From: Byssothecium circinans
Taxonomy: Eukaryota > Ascomycota > Dothideomycetes > Pleosporales > Massarinaceae
NCBI GenBank assembly: GCA_010015675.1
Contig: ML977013.1
Location: forward strand, 267,329-292,928
Direction of reading: 5' to 3'
DNA length: 25,600 nucleotides
The translations under genes and the position numbers were made by a program. Each line of letters starts with the position of its first letter. Position 1 is the stretch's first letter. This document shows positions 17,128 to 25,600 of this stretch, in pieces. Below the pieces are notes generated by a model. It was given only the letters and a program-made list of their open reading frames with translations. It did not search any database and was not told where the DNA came from.

Positions 17128-17355
17128 ATGTCCTCGACAACCGCCTTCCCGAGCCACCACTCCGATCATTCCATGATCAGATCACAAAATGGTACCTTGC
17201 AATCCCCGGAGACTGTCAAAGGCGTTGACGCTCTTACTGAAATGATGTCGGAAGCTAGAGTTGGAGAAACCAAGGATGTGAACATAGAGCAATTGGTGAA
17301 GTCAATGGCAGTGTGGGTGCCTGACAGTACTTTTGGAGAGAGGAAAGTCCATTGA
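17128..17355 (+). CDS. 75-residue protein, unknown function
   Basis: A short frame with a true ATG start behind two TATA boxes and a C/A-rich leader. The product starts MSSTTAFPSHHSDHSM, then a helix-forming part (ETVKGVDALTEMMSEA and DVNIEQLVKSMAVWV) and ends ERKVH. It has no cysteine, signal peptide or membrane segment. The promoter and the sensible amino-acid composition support a real gene; the small size and lack of a known family argue for caution. Confidence 0.5.
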   Translation: MSSTTAFPSHHSDHSMIRSQNGTLQSPETVKGVDALTEMMSEARVGETKDVNIEQLVKSMAVWVPDSTFGERKVH

Positions 17356-17667
17356 GCTTCAACAACGCATAGGAAGAACGAACGAACGGCATTGATCCGT
17401 TGCGCAAATGAGGCAGTCCTGGATCGAAATGGAACGAAAGAAGATTAGCAAGCCATACAGATAGCAATACAACATGTCTGCCTTCCTGAGAATCACTCGA
17501 ATACCGGCCCAAACTATTGCGATACGCAGATACCAACCAGACCCAGCAAAAGAATATTCCGAACACAACGCGTAATCTCGGTTCGACATAAAGTAGCCTG
17601 GAAAGCCATCAGTCTAGGATCCGGAAAGCGTGTCGAGACTTTATACATTGGGTTACAACTTACCACA
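17356..17667 (-). other. Convergent 3' ends with a probable 3' UTR intron
   Basis: On the - strand a canonical donor GTAAGT starts at 17663, four bases after the stop of the repeat protein, and an acceptor TTTCCAG ends at 17598, giving a 66-bp intron in the 3' UTR. Short - strand frames at 17255-17589 overlap the + strand gene and look spurious. Confidence 0.4.
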
Positions 17668-18630
17668 TCACGGCTTCTCAGTTTCGTCATCAGGACCGAT
17701 CTCCTCCTCGTCGGTCTCCACGTCCTTGCCCTTTCTCTCAACACCCTCGAGGGCTTCGTTAATCTGACTCCACTCATCTAACTCTTGCTTCTTCTTGCCT
17801 TCACTCTTGCTACCAACTAAGTCGCTCTTACGAAAAGTGAAAGACTCTGGAAAGGGTCCATGTTCTTCTACAACAGTATGCTCAGCGATCTGCCTCGCAT
17901 GCTCTTCCATTCGAGACCGCCCAACGCAAAGCTCCTTTCCGAAAGGATTCCTGGGATTCATCCCCCTGCTGAGCCCAAACAGAAAAGTTTCCGGAAATGG
18001 ACCACGGTCTTCTTCTGCGATATGCTCGGCCTGTTCCCTTGCGTACTTTTCCATCCAAGACGGTCCTACGCGACGCTCTGTTGTGAATGGATCCTTGGGA
18101 TTCATGCCCCGGTTAACCCCAAAAAGGAAGGGCACTGGAAAAGGACCACTGTCTTCTGCAGCAATACGCCCGGCGATATCCCTTGCATGCTCTTCGATTC
18201 GGGACAGCCCGGTGCGTCTCTCATTTTTGAAAGGATCCTTGAATGTTTGTGTAAAGATTTCGTGCTCGTGGTAAGGTGCAGTGGGTTCTGTGGCCTCCCG
18301 GATCACTTCTCCGGCGGTGCTTGTCGAATCATGGCGACTCTTCTTCACAATGGAGAGCTTTCGGTCCTTTGTTTCGAATGTGGGGAGCTCGACGGGTGAT
18401 GTAGGCTCTTTCAAAGCAGCGAGAGATCTCCAGTTCTCGTTGGGTATTTCCAGGGTGCTGTCCTTCCTGTACTCCTGTGACGGCTGGAACGAACCGCTAC
18501 CTTGGCCGGCATCGGAGACATATTTTCCGTCAAGTAAGGCAAACGTTACTTTACTAGCCCTGCGTATAGGTGTCACTGAAGCGTTGGTGGCATCTGAGAG
18601 CGCTGGGTCGTTGGAGGGAGGGCTCGACAT
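17668..18630 (-). CDS. Protein with three exact 48-residue tandem repeats
   Basis: 320 residues, ATG start, no coding intron. The N-terminal 125 residues are polar and disordered. Residues 131-270 hold three repeats with an exact 48-residue period, starting at 131, 179 and 227. The unit reads roughly [KR]-[DN]-PFxxERRxGxS, then [MI]-E-[EK]-[HY]-AR, an alanine/glutamate-rich helix, GPFPExFLFG and RGMNP; the third copy ends early. The C-terminus (271-320) is lysine- then glutamate-rich and acidic. I see no signal peptide, membrane segment or catalytic motif. Each repeat probably forms a helix followed by an aromatic turn. Family not recognised. The 5' UTR also seems to carry an intron (18681-18735). 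The copies differ enough (about half the positions vary) to show that the repeats are kept as protein, not as recent DNA duplication. Confidence 0.8.
   Translation of the reverse strand: MSSPPSNDPALSDATNASVTPIRRASKVTFALLDGKYVSDAGQGSGSFQPSQEYRKDSTLEIPNENWRSLAALKEPTSPVELPTFETKDRKLSIVKKSRHDSTSTAGEVIREATEPTAPYHEHEIFTQTFKDPFKNERRTGLSRIEEHARDIAGRIAAEDSGPFPVPFLFGVNRGMNPKDPFTTERRVGPSWMEKYAREQAEHIAEEDRGPFPETFLFGLSRGMNPRNPFGKELCVGRSRMEEHARQIAEHTVVEEHGPFPESFTFRKSDLVGSKSEGKKKQELDEWSQINEALEGVERKGKDVETDEEEIGPDDETEKP
17821..18240 (-). repeat. 144-bp coding tandem repeat, three copies
   Basis: This is the DNA behind the three 48-residue units. The copies share stretches such as those coding GPFP and RGMNP. 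The third copy is short by its last few codons. Confidence 0.75.
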
Positions 18631-19761
18631 GGCGCACTATCACGTGTCAAAGGGCTGGCAACACTTTCTGAGTTATCGAACTAGAATAACAATGCGCTGC
18701 GTCACTCTAGCACAAAGATCGAGGTTGAGACTTACAATGTGTTCGTAGCGAGGGCGGTGCGGAGCGCGGTGTAGCTGGCGTCTGTGATAGCAATGTGCAA
18801 ATGGATACTTGCTGTGCGATGAAATGTATTGATGCTGCGATGACGGATTTTGGACGGATGGGCAAAGAAGTGAAGTCAGAAGTCGTGCCTGCACCGAGAG
18901 ACTTTCTAGGGCGCTTCAAAGTTCCAAAAAAAAATAGAGACGGAATGAGCAGCTCTTAAGCTCAGAAAATCCACTTACCATTACTATCTGCGTCATTATC
19001 AGCTGACTTTACAATATTCCATGGATGTAGTGGGGTGGAATATGATCAAGTGGGGAAGGATGATCCGTACATTACAATCATCGCGCTGTTGAATGGGCCC
19101 ACAACTGTTGTGAGCACGGTCGGAAGGCCCAATGCATAGCTCTTTCCGGCAACCCCTCAGACGCTGTTATATGCTACCTATCAAAAGCTCTATTATAAAC
19201 TCTTGCCATCTCCGTAACTCACTGGCAGCACCTGAAAGCTTACATTGCCTCACGCTACATGTTATTATTCGGCTTGTGGACACACCAGCTTCATGCCTCT
19301 GGACGCAAGCATCCACAAGCTCTTCATTGAGGCTGTAAATAAGACCCATTCTCGAAGATCTACAATTCGAGCGTACTGTTACAATTTGTATGGGAGATCC
19401 AATCCAGTGGGTTTGCGTGAATCGGCCCCTGTCAATGTTTGCGCCGTTAACATACAGATTGAAGACTTGCATATCACGTTTGCTATTTTTTCCAAACTGT
19501 GACAGATCTCTCTTTGACTATGGCAAACGTCACTTTACCTGGTCCCTTGCCAGCAAGCATGCACATCCACGACTATAAGTATCAGGCCCAATGACGAAGC
19601 GCAACACCGTTTACCAACATCCTATACCCAAACCAGTATTTTAGTGCGACAAGATCTACACCGAGAACTTAATCTATCGTTAGTAATAAAACATAACCTC
19701 CAGACTGATCGACAAGCTAGCACGCAAGCCACTCCGCCCACCCACGGACGGCGTCCAGAAT
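18631..19761. promoter_or_regulatory. Promoter and 5' UTR intron of the repeat protein; spacer
   Basis: TCACGTGT (18640-18647) lies just before the - strand ATG at 18630. A probable 5' UTR intron runs 18735 to 18681 on the - strand: GTAAGT donor, TTCTAG acceptor, 55 bp. From 18900 to 19740 I see no gene; TATAAGT at 19574 may belong to the + strand gene at 19762. Confidence 0.4.
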
Positions 19762-20678
19762 ATGGACGATAATGTCTCAAATCGAAATGAGGAAGTGGAT
19801 TTCTCGGAGGAACGTGCCACTATTTCTAATAAGGAGAGAAAGCGCCGAGAGAGGCGAGCGTTTGCGCAGGCGAGGGCTGGAGGGCCGAAGGGAAAGCGAC
19901 CGCGACAACCATCACAACAAACCCATACAGCTATTGGAAAGGAGCGCGACATGTTCGTTCTTAGGCCATCAATAGCTTCATTAGCCTTATTGAAACCCAT
20001 TCAACCATCACCAATGAGCAATAAAGCTAAAGTAGCTCAACCTCTGAGTCAGAGGACGGAGAAGGACTCTGGAGGCTACGACCCTTACTGTCATACAGAT
20101 TCCCACAATGCCACCAAATTCTCGGATCAGACCATGAAGGCTGCGGTGATTTCTAGTGTCCTTCCTTCAACTCGACCTCAATCATCGACACAACAGCCAA
20201 CTGACAAGGCTTCAAGTGGTTCGTCCAGCGCATTTTCTGGGATGTGTTCGAACCGGCCACTCAGATGGCCTGAAAGTCCCTCTTCGGTATCGAAGACCTC
20301 GAACACAGGAAGCTCTAAAGAAACCTACACAGCAATTCATGAACCGTCTTCAGGGCGAGTCGTAAAGGCATTTTCGAGACTTCGCCAAAACCAACCGCTG
20401 AACAGCCAGCTCCTCAGGTTCCCAAAATTCGCCTTCCCGAGAACGACTTCGACGTCGTATCGCTCCCAAATACACCAACCACGGAGATCGAGGATTCTTT
20501 CAGCACTGATCATGGCCTTAACCGGCGCGCGAGTATCAGCTCGGATGCCAGCTGGGAGATGGTTGATGTGAAGGATGCTGAGTCGGAGGATGATATAGAT
20601 GGTGAATTCATTGTTATTGGCAACAGTCTTCCATCTGCGCGTAATGGAAAAAGTCGTTGGTGGAAGCTCGGTTATTGA
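19762..20678 (+). CDS. Basic, probably nuclear protein of unknown function
   Basis: Two exons, 19762-20361 and 20406-20678, encode 290 residues. The 44-bp intron (GTAAAG, CGCTGAAC, ACAG) joins GRV to PAPQVPKIRLPEND. It is the join I found that links the long first frame to the clear coding frame downstream (DFDVVSLPNTPTTEIEDSFS, SSDASWEMVDVKDAES, WWKLGY). Unspliced, the first frame would run on to 20571 with an arginine-rich tail that does not look like protein. Near the N-terminus KERKRRERR (25-33) and KGKRPRQ form a likely bipartite nuclear signal. The middle is Ser/Gln/Pro-rich and disordered; the C-terminus is acidic. No known domain is visible. Confidence 0.7.
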
Positions 20679-21132
20679 ACAAATTTGTGGGGAGGGCTCG
20701 ATAAATGAATGATTGGCGAACGATACTAGTATTGCGGACCGTTTAGTTTGGATTTTGTTCCAGAATGGAAGCCTTTTACGTGTCCCCAGTAAATTTTGAA
20801 TTCCCAAGTTTTTAGTCCTCACCATCGTGAATTCTTACTTGTATCTTTGCTCGTGGCAAGGCGAGCTTGTGAAGAAGCTGGCTCAAGGCGTGTACTAATC
20901 GTCACCATTTGCAACTTTGATAGGCTTGAAAGTTCACTCAACAATCGCTTGAAAGCTTCTGTGTGATTCAAAGTCATCAGTATGGATTATTCACCATCTT
21001 CTTCAATGTGCCCTCCTTCACACCCCATAACAGCAACGATTGGTCACACAAGCCTGCTACATATAAATTCCGCCAAAGCACTCATTGGCAACATCCTCAA
21101 TATCACCACATCACCCTCACCAATTACAAATC
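20679..21132 (+). promoter_or_regulatory. Promoter of the PPxY protein gene
   Basis: The gap holds the 3' UTR of the previous gene and then ATTGG (inverted CCAAT, about 21039) and TATAAAT (21062-21068), the latter about 70 bp before the ATG at 21133. No gene seen. Confidence 0.45.
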
Positions 21133-22773
21133 ATGTTTTCCTCCAAGAACAAGAACCCAGGCGTCAGGAACGCGGGTAAATCTGGGAAGGAAAGCAAGTC
21201 AAAGAAGGGGGGTAAATATGTGATACCTGCTCCACCTCCACTGCCTACCATTCCCGCAAGCATCCATGGCGAATCAAGTAGCAAGAAAAATAAGTCCAAG
21301 TCGAAACCTATTCCGCCGCCACCCGGATATCCGCAGATGCCAGGAGCTCTGCCGATGCCCGCCCAGGACCCAAAGTCGCAACGGAAGGAGGAAGAGAAGA
21401 GAGAAAAGGAGCGGCGCAAGGCAGATGAAGAGCGGAGAAAGGATTTGGAGAAAGATCAGCGTAAGGAACAGGAAGCCAGGATCAAGAAGACGGAGAAGGA
21501 TGCCAAAGGCCAGCAGAAGGAGAGTGAAAAAGAGGCCAAACATCTCCAGAAGGAGAGGGATAGGGAAGCCAAGCACCATCAGAAAGAAAAACAGAAGATG
21601 GAAGAGAGGAAATTCAGGGATGAGAAGAAGCCGAAAGACGAGAAACAGTCAAAGTTGACCAGCTTTTTGCAGCCGAAAATCTCCGAGCCTCTAGCCCCAC
21701 AGCATCTCTATCCCGAGCAATACCCTGGCCATGGCGTAAACCTTCAAATTCCTGTCAACCCCACGTTCCCTCCGCAAAGAATCAAAGATGAAGATGTTCT
21801 CCTTGCGAACGGCGCTCCGCTGTTCGGCTTTCCAAAATCTCATCCACAAGAGAAACCTCTTTCTCTACAGCCCCCCAGGCCCATGGCAAATATAATGGCA
21901 AATACGAATCCTTCCATGAATTTGTTGCCTCAGGCTAGGACAACTGACACGGAAAATCACAATGGTATCATGAATAACACTGGAACCTCGGCATGGGGAT
22001 TAACGGGGACGAATGCTCCACCCACTACTCGGGATATAAACTCGCAGCAAAAGCCCATAAATGCTGGTTCAACCCAAAGTCAGCATGTCAATCAGGGCAG
22101 TTTCTCTCCACAGATGATAAACCCTGTGATTGGTCCACCTCCTGGATACCCACAGAGACCTAATCCCTCCATACTTGGACCTCCTACTGGAGACCCATTG
22201 CGACCCAACTCCTCTATGTCTGGGCTTCCCCCTGGATACTCACAGATGCCGAACCCCTCTATGCCTGGGCGTCCTCCCGGATATCCACAACAGCAGCTAC
22301 CAGCACCCGTCAACAGCTTCCAAAACTTACAGCAACCTGATGTCAAACAAACACATATACAGAACGCTCAGGGCCCCGAGACGAAAAGAAATCCGACGCA
22401 GATGTCGGGTTCTCCATCTGGACTCTTACAACTCTCTTCCTCGCCACGTCCACCGCCACTACCAGCATCTGGCTCCCTTCAATCTCGAAGGCCCGAAGAA
22501 TGGCCCAGCGGCCAGGAAGTTAAAAGTCCACAGCAAAAGCCAATACCAAGCCAAGTTACACCCCCTGTGCAAGGGAACACCGGCCATCAATCTGAGCTTG
22601 GGAAGTTCAATAACTTCCAACAAGCAACTCCTACTGTTTCATCACCGCCCCCTATTCTCCCTGATCCTGCGGTTTCCCATCCCACGAATTTCCCTCCTGC
22701 TATTTCCACCCCTGCTGTCTCCAGACTTGGCAACAATCAAACAGTCAGTCCAGAGAGCGTACGGACTATTTGA
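21133..22773 (+). CDS. Charged-helix, proline-rich protein with PPxY motifs; 3' end fused to transposon sequence
   Basis: 546 residues from the ATG at 21133 (the open frame goes 16 codons further to a TTG). Order: basic N-terminus (KSGKESKSKKGGK), PPPPGYP (61-67), a long Lys/Glu/Arg-rich probable single helix or coiled coil (80-170), a sequence QSKLTSFL (172-179) that resembles a PCNA-binding box, then a Pro/Gln/Asn/Ser-rich disordered region to the end. Between 334 and 388 a 15-residue unit, GPPPGYPQRPNPSIL-like, is repeated 3.7 times. PPGY occurs four times in all and fits the PPxY ligand of WW domains such as those of Rsp5-type ubiquitin ligases. The last dozen codons (around VSPESVRTI) and the stop lie in the end of the hAT element, so the native C-terminus was probably lost or moved. 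Family not recognised. Confidence 0.7.
   Translation: MFSSKNKNPGVRNAGKSGKESKSKKGGKYVIPAPPPLPTIPASIHGESSSKKNKSKSKPIPPPPGYPQMPGALPMPAQDPKSQRKEEEKREKERRKADEERRKDLEKDQRKEQEARIKKTEKDAKGQQKESEKEAKHLQKERDREAKHHQKEKQKMEERKFRDEKKPKDEKQSKLTSFLQPKISEPLAPQHLYPEQYPGHGVNLQIPVNPTFPPQRIKDEDVLLANGAPLFGFPKSHPQEKPLSLQPPRPMANIMANTNPSMNLLPQARTTDTENHNGIMNNTGTSAWGLTGTNAPPTTRDINSQQKPINAGSTQSQHVNQGSFSPQMINPVIGPPPGYPQRPNPSILGPPTGDPLRPNSSMSGLPPGYSQMPNPSMPGRPPGYPQQQLPAPVNSFQNLQQPDVKQTHIQNAQGPETKRNPTQMSGSPSGLLQLSSSPRPPPLPASGSLQSRRPEEWPSGQEVKSPQQKPIPSQVTPPVQGNTGHQSELGKFNNFQQATPTVSSPPPILPDPAVSHPTNFPPAISTPAVSRLGNNQTVSPESVRTI
22132..22296 (+). repeat. 45-bp coding tandem repeat, 3.7 copies
   Basis: Units start at 22132, 22177, 22222 and 22267, each coding G-x-P-[PT]-G-[YD] and then about nine residues ending in P-N-[PS]-S. 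Copies differ at many bases, so the array is old. Confidence 0.7.
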
Positions 22774-22900
22774 CTGCGTTTTCGAGGCCGCTGGACTGTT
22801 TGTTTGACTGCCAAGCTTTTCAGCGTGAATTGAGACTGTTTGACTGTTTGACAGAGTACGTGGCTTTTGGACTAATTAATTGACTGATTAATTGCTTGTT
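22738..22900 (-). repeat. 3' terminal and subterminal repeats of the right hAT element
   Basis: Repeated GACTGTTTGACTG-type units: GGACTATTTGACTG (22763-22776), GGACTGTTTGTTTGACTG (22793-22810), GAGACTGTTTGACTGTTTGACAG-like run (22832-22854), and AT-rich variants to 22895. Such arrays mark hAT ends. The exact boundary is uncertain; CAGTCAGTCCAGAG at 22742 is a candidate terminus. Confidence 0.5.
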
Positions 22901-22904
22901 TGCG

Positions 22905-25395
22905 TTACCTATACTTAAACTGCTCTAGTTGAGCTTCAATTTTGTTTAAGTCGTCAAGAGAGGTCTCCAAAGTAGTAGAAGCGTTGGTAGTTACTAAACG
23001 TTTGATGCCTGCTTTCCTCCAGGACTTAACCGACTGTAGGGCGGAGATGAGATCGGGCTTCATACGCAGGCGTTGAGGGCCTAAGAGGTCTCCAAGCTCA
23101 CTAAACATCCTCTCACAGTCAGCAGAGGAGGCTGGTATCGAGTAAATATTGAGCGCAAGCCTAGACAGCGTAGGAAACTGCTTCTCCTAAAGAAGCCAGT
23201 ACTTAATAGGATTAAGCAAAAGTGGATCATCCTCTATAAGTGGTGTTTAGCGCTTCCAGACTTCGTATTTATCCTTAAGGGCCTCCTCCACTTGACGGAG
23301 AGCTGCCTTCATAGAGTTTTCAAGAAAGGCTGAGCGGCTAGCAGATGCTGATATACGTGGCTTTTTAGCTGGGCGTGGATCGCTGGGAGAGCTCCTGCCC
23401 AACTTAGCTGCCAGCTTCTCCTAATAAGATCTGTATAGCTTCATGAAGCCCTTGTAGTTATTCGGCAACTAGTCTCTCTTATAATGAGGGCCATTTTTCT
23501 CCTTATTATAGTTACCTGGTACACTCCACAAAGCTTCTAGATAGAGCTTATAGTGTGGATGGAGGATCGTTGCGGTGTAGTATATTAGTAAGTTATCAAA
23601 CTTCTGGTAGTACTTGGCTAGCTTCGCATGGGCTAGATTAATGTTGACTGCTAGGTAATCCTCTGGGGCATTAGGATTGCTGAAGTCCACCTTTTCAAGT
23701 CGTGATTTCTGCTCTTTAAGCTTGTTAAGAAGCCACTTGAAAGTAATAACTACTTCCTAGATAGCTCCATGGCGGCCGACGTGGCCTCTGCCCTCTAGTA
23801 GCTTTGTAGCTTCTTTAAATGGACTTAGCAGCTTGATGTATTCACTAATCGTCGCCTAGTCCTTAGCCGTCAAGCCTCCTTCTTATATGAATAACCTAGG
23901 CTCAGCGCGCTGCAATTGTGTATTGCGACGCTGCGAGGCCGCCTCTACTCTAGCCTCATCAATCTTTATATGGGTGTAGTCGTTGATAGGACCGTGAAGC
24001 TAGGTAGCTCACTCTATAGCCCTATAATAGGAGTTCTACTAAGTCTTGATAGGGCGTATAAGCTTATAAGTCTCTAATAATGACTTGCCTAGCTGCTTGG
24101 CTTCCTAAACTTGTAGCTTCTCAAATAACTCTTAGGTTTGTGAGGTATAGATAGACGCGATAATATTAAATAGTACACTAATCAGGCCGTACTTTCGCCA
24201 CTCATCAAGAAACGCTTCTTCTTCCTAGCAAGTAGTTAGCAGGCGACAGGAAAGTGAGGAGGCTAGATGCTTAGTTTTACCTATAAATTTAAGTCCTTAT
24301 TCTTAAAGGCTTCCTTATCTTTGCCCCATATCACTAATTAAGCGCTTAGGTTGAGGATATGACATGTACAGTGGAGTCGTTAATAAGGCGCCTAGAAGTT
24401 GTACTGTGTAGCTAGCGCGTTAATAGCTATGTCATTATTCATCGCGTTATTAAGTATAAAGTAGCTAAGTCGCGATTCATTGATACTAAAGATCTAGAGA
24501 GTCTTACTTACAATGTGGGTAATATTCTCACTAGAGTGGCGGCCGTAGAGCTATGGTAGCCTAAGTATATAGTCCTAAATGTCGCCCTGCTCATCCAGAT
24601 AATGTACACATATCCTAGTAAGAGCGCGCTTGCCGCCATACGTAGTCTAATTGTCAAAGGATATATAGATAAGGGATTAGGCCTTCTTTAGGTGTTGCGT
24701 AATAGCCAGGATTATCGCGTGGTATTTGCTTAGGATATAGTAGCTAAGAGAATTATAACTCCACTAAACTAACTGCTCTGCAATAGGATTAGTAGCTTTA
24801 ATTAGCTGGCGGAAGGCAGCAGTTTCTACGACTTAGAGCGACTGGTTATTAGCGACTATCCAGTTAATAAGCGCGTCCCAGAATTACTTCTATAAGAAGC
24901 TTAATGCCATCTTATTTGCTACCTTCTATAATACTTTAACACCATTCCATTATAACTAATAGACGATTAAGCTTATACTTAGTAGCAGGTTGAAGCTTAT
25001 CAGCCTATCCTTATTAAATCCATGGCCTAGAGTGTTAGCAGAGAGGTGTGTACTAGCAGAGGAAGTTAACGTGTGTACATCATATTTGCCATGCGGCATT
25101 TTGTGGATATGACAATATTTGCAGAGCTACTACCTCTTTTGCTTCCTGCTATGCCATAGAGGCCACCCGTATTCGTATATCCAGCTTATAAAGCCTCTCT
25201 TACTGTCCTCTTCTTACTACTGTAGGTGCGGGATACGTCTCTACTTAATGCTATCAAATTGCTCATCGCGATTATCATCATCTATTAGTTGGACTTCATC
25301 AGGCTTATCATTAAGTTCAGGAGCAAGGGAGGGTGATATTAGGGCCGTATTTTTACCATTTGCGCGTGTAACACGCTCGCTAAAGACTCTTTTCG
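22905..25395 (-). pseudogene. hAT transposase, BED finger to dimerisation domain, inactivated
   Basis: The C-terminal part is clear: EKQFPTLSRLALNIYSIPASS, ADCERMFSELGDLLGP and ISALQSVKSW (about 23225-23020), the hAT dimerisation domain, ending with a stop at 22905. A TAG just before EKQF (~23190) is likely a former CAG. A second open piece (23690-23469) is in the same frame and includes LIYYTATILHPHYKL, typical of the region before the dimerisation domain. Near the N-terminus, CKYCHIHKMPHGKYDVH with downstream THL and GHG (25123-25019) is a BED-type zinc finger, in a different frame from the C-terminus, so at least one frameshift separates them. Many TAG/TAA codons lie between. In full members the RNase H-like core cuts and joins DNA; this copy cannot make an intact enzyme. 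Confidence 0.8.
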
Positions 25396-25529
25396 CGTTT
25401 CTGTTCATACTATAGAGCAGCGTAGATATGGGAGGGCACGTAGAGTAGAGAGTATAGGTAGAAGTAGCTAGGTGTTGATAGTAGAAGCTGTGTTATTGAA
25501 AGTTTAGGTAGAGCTGCCTATTTAGGTAA

Positions 25530-25567
25530 CGTATCCGTGCGCGTAATGCGCGGATTCGCGTGATACG
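25530..25567. repeat. GC-rich inverted repeat near the window end
   Basis: CGTATC (25530-25535) pairs with GATACG (25562-25567), and inside them CCGTGCGC (25535-25542) pairs imperfectly with GCGCGG (25548-25553). The CpG-rich 38 bp stand out in a TpA-rich element. Role unknown; it may be part of the transposon's 5' subterminal region. Confidence 0.4.
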
Positions 25568-25600
25568 CCGCTTTTTACTAGGAAAATCAAAGAAAATAAG

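Larger units (their letters stand above)
22738..25600 (-). mobile_element. hAT-family DNA transposon, RIP-mutated, right end outside the window
   Basis: The element contains subterminal repeats, a dead transposase on the - strand and a TpA-rich, stop-filled composition that is strongest from about 23740 to 25500. Damage is lighter in the last 800 bp of the gene (22905-23700). The 5' terminal repeat was not found and is presumably beyond 25600. It lies in the opposite orientation to the hAT remnant at the left end of the window. Confidence 0.75.

Noticed and set aside
17255..17589. Short - strand frames with hydrophobic segments
   Set aside because: They overlap the 75-residue gene or the 3' UTR of the repeat protein and have no promoter or domain support.
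21266..21658. Arg/Lys-rich 130-codon frame
   Set aside because: A frame shadow of the charged helix of the PPxY protein.
2474..22773. Secondary-metabolite gene cluster
   Set aside because: Apart from one reductase-like gene and a dead ABC fragment there is no synthase, P450 or pathway regulator.
22130..22807. 225-codon frame rich in Leu/His/Pro
   Set aside because: A frame shadow of the proline-rich repeats; the PPxY frame has the sensible composition.

Overview
This is eukaryotic DNA, most likely from a filamentous ascomycete. The Dothideomycetes (Pleosporales-like) are my best guess. The reasons are short introns of about 44-76 bp with GT...CTRAC...AG signals, closely packed genes on both strands, and transposon copies full of TpA dinucleotides and TAG/TAA codons, as left by repeat-induced point mutation (RIP). 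I see no rRNA, tRNA or CRISPR array. Species and product names rest on pattern recognition, not on a search.

Layout. Positions 1-970 are the C-terminal end and subterminal repeats of a heavily RIP-mutated hAT transposon on the + strand. Positions 1250-1930 hold a broken ABC-C transporter fragment. A gene island follows: a 155-aa protein made of four GAEQ-D-R repeats (2474-2993, +); an atypical NAD(P)-binding epimerase/reductase (3725-4871, +); a nucleotidyltransferase of the NMN adenylyltransferase type with an N-myristoylation motif (5242-6621, -); a disordered protein with octapeptide repeats (7479-8987, -); an unidentified degenerate gene (9290-10253, +); a secreted beta-lactamase-like serine hydrolase with three exons (10593-12391, -); a fungal protein with a possible BTB-like core and a prion-like N-terminus (13660-15153, -); a disordered protein rich in CDK-type sites (15990-16769, -); a 75-aa protein behind two TATA boxes (17128-17355, +); a protein with three exact 48-aa repeats (17668-18630, -); a basic, probably nuclear protein with a 44-bp intron (19762-20678, +); and a charged-helix/proline-rich protein with PPxY motifs (21133-22773, +), whose 3' end runs into transposon sequence. 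From about 22735 to the window end lies a second hAT element on the - strand, with BED finger and dimerisation domain still readable but many stops.

The genes do not form an evident pathway or secondary-metabolite cluster. The main structural facts are that the ~21.8 kb island sits between two hAT elements whose 3' ends point inward, that the edges carry decayed genes, and that four predicted proteins contain internal tandem repeats.

The four-repeat GAEQ protein and the 48-aa triple-repeat protein are the best candidates for undescribed families. Introns were placed by splice signals and frame continuity. Start codons were taken as ATG, so upstream TTG/GTG extensions were dropped.
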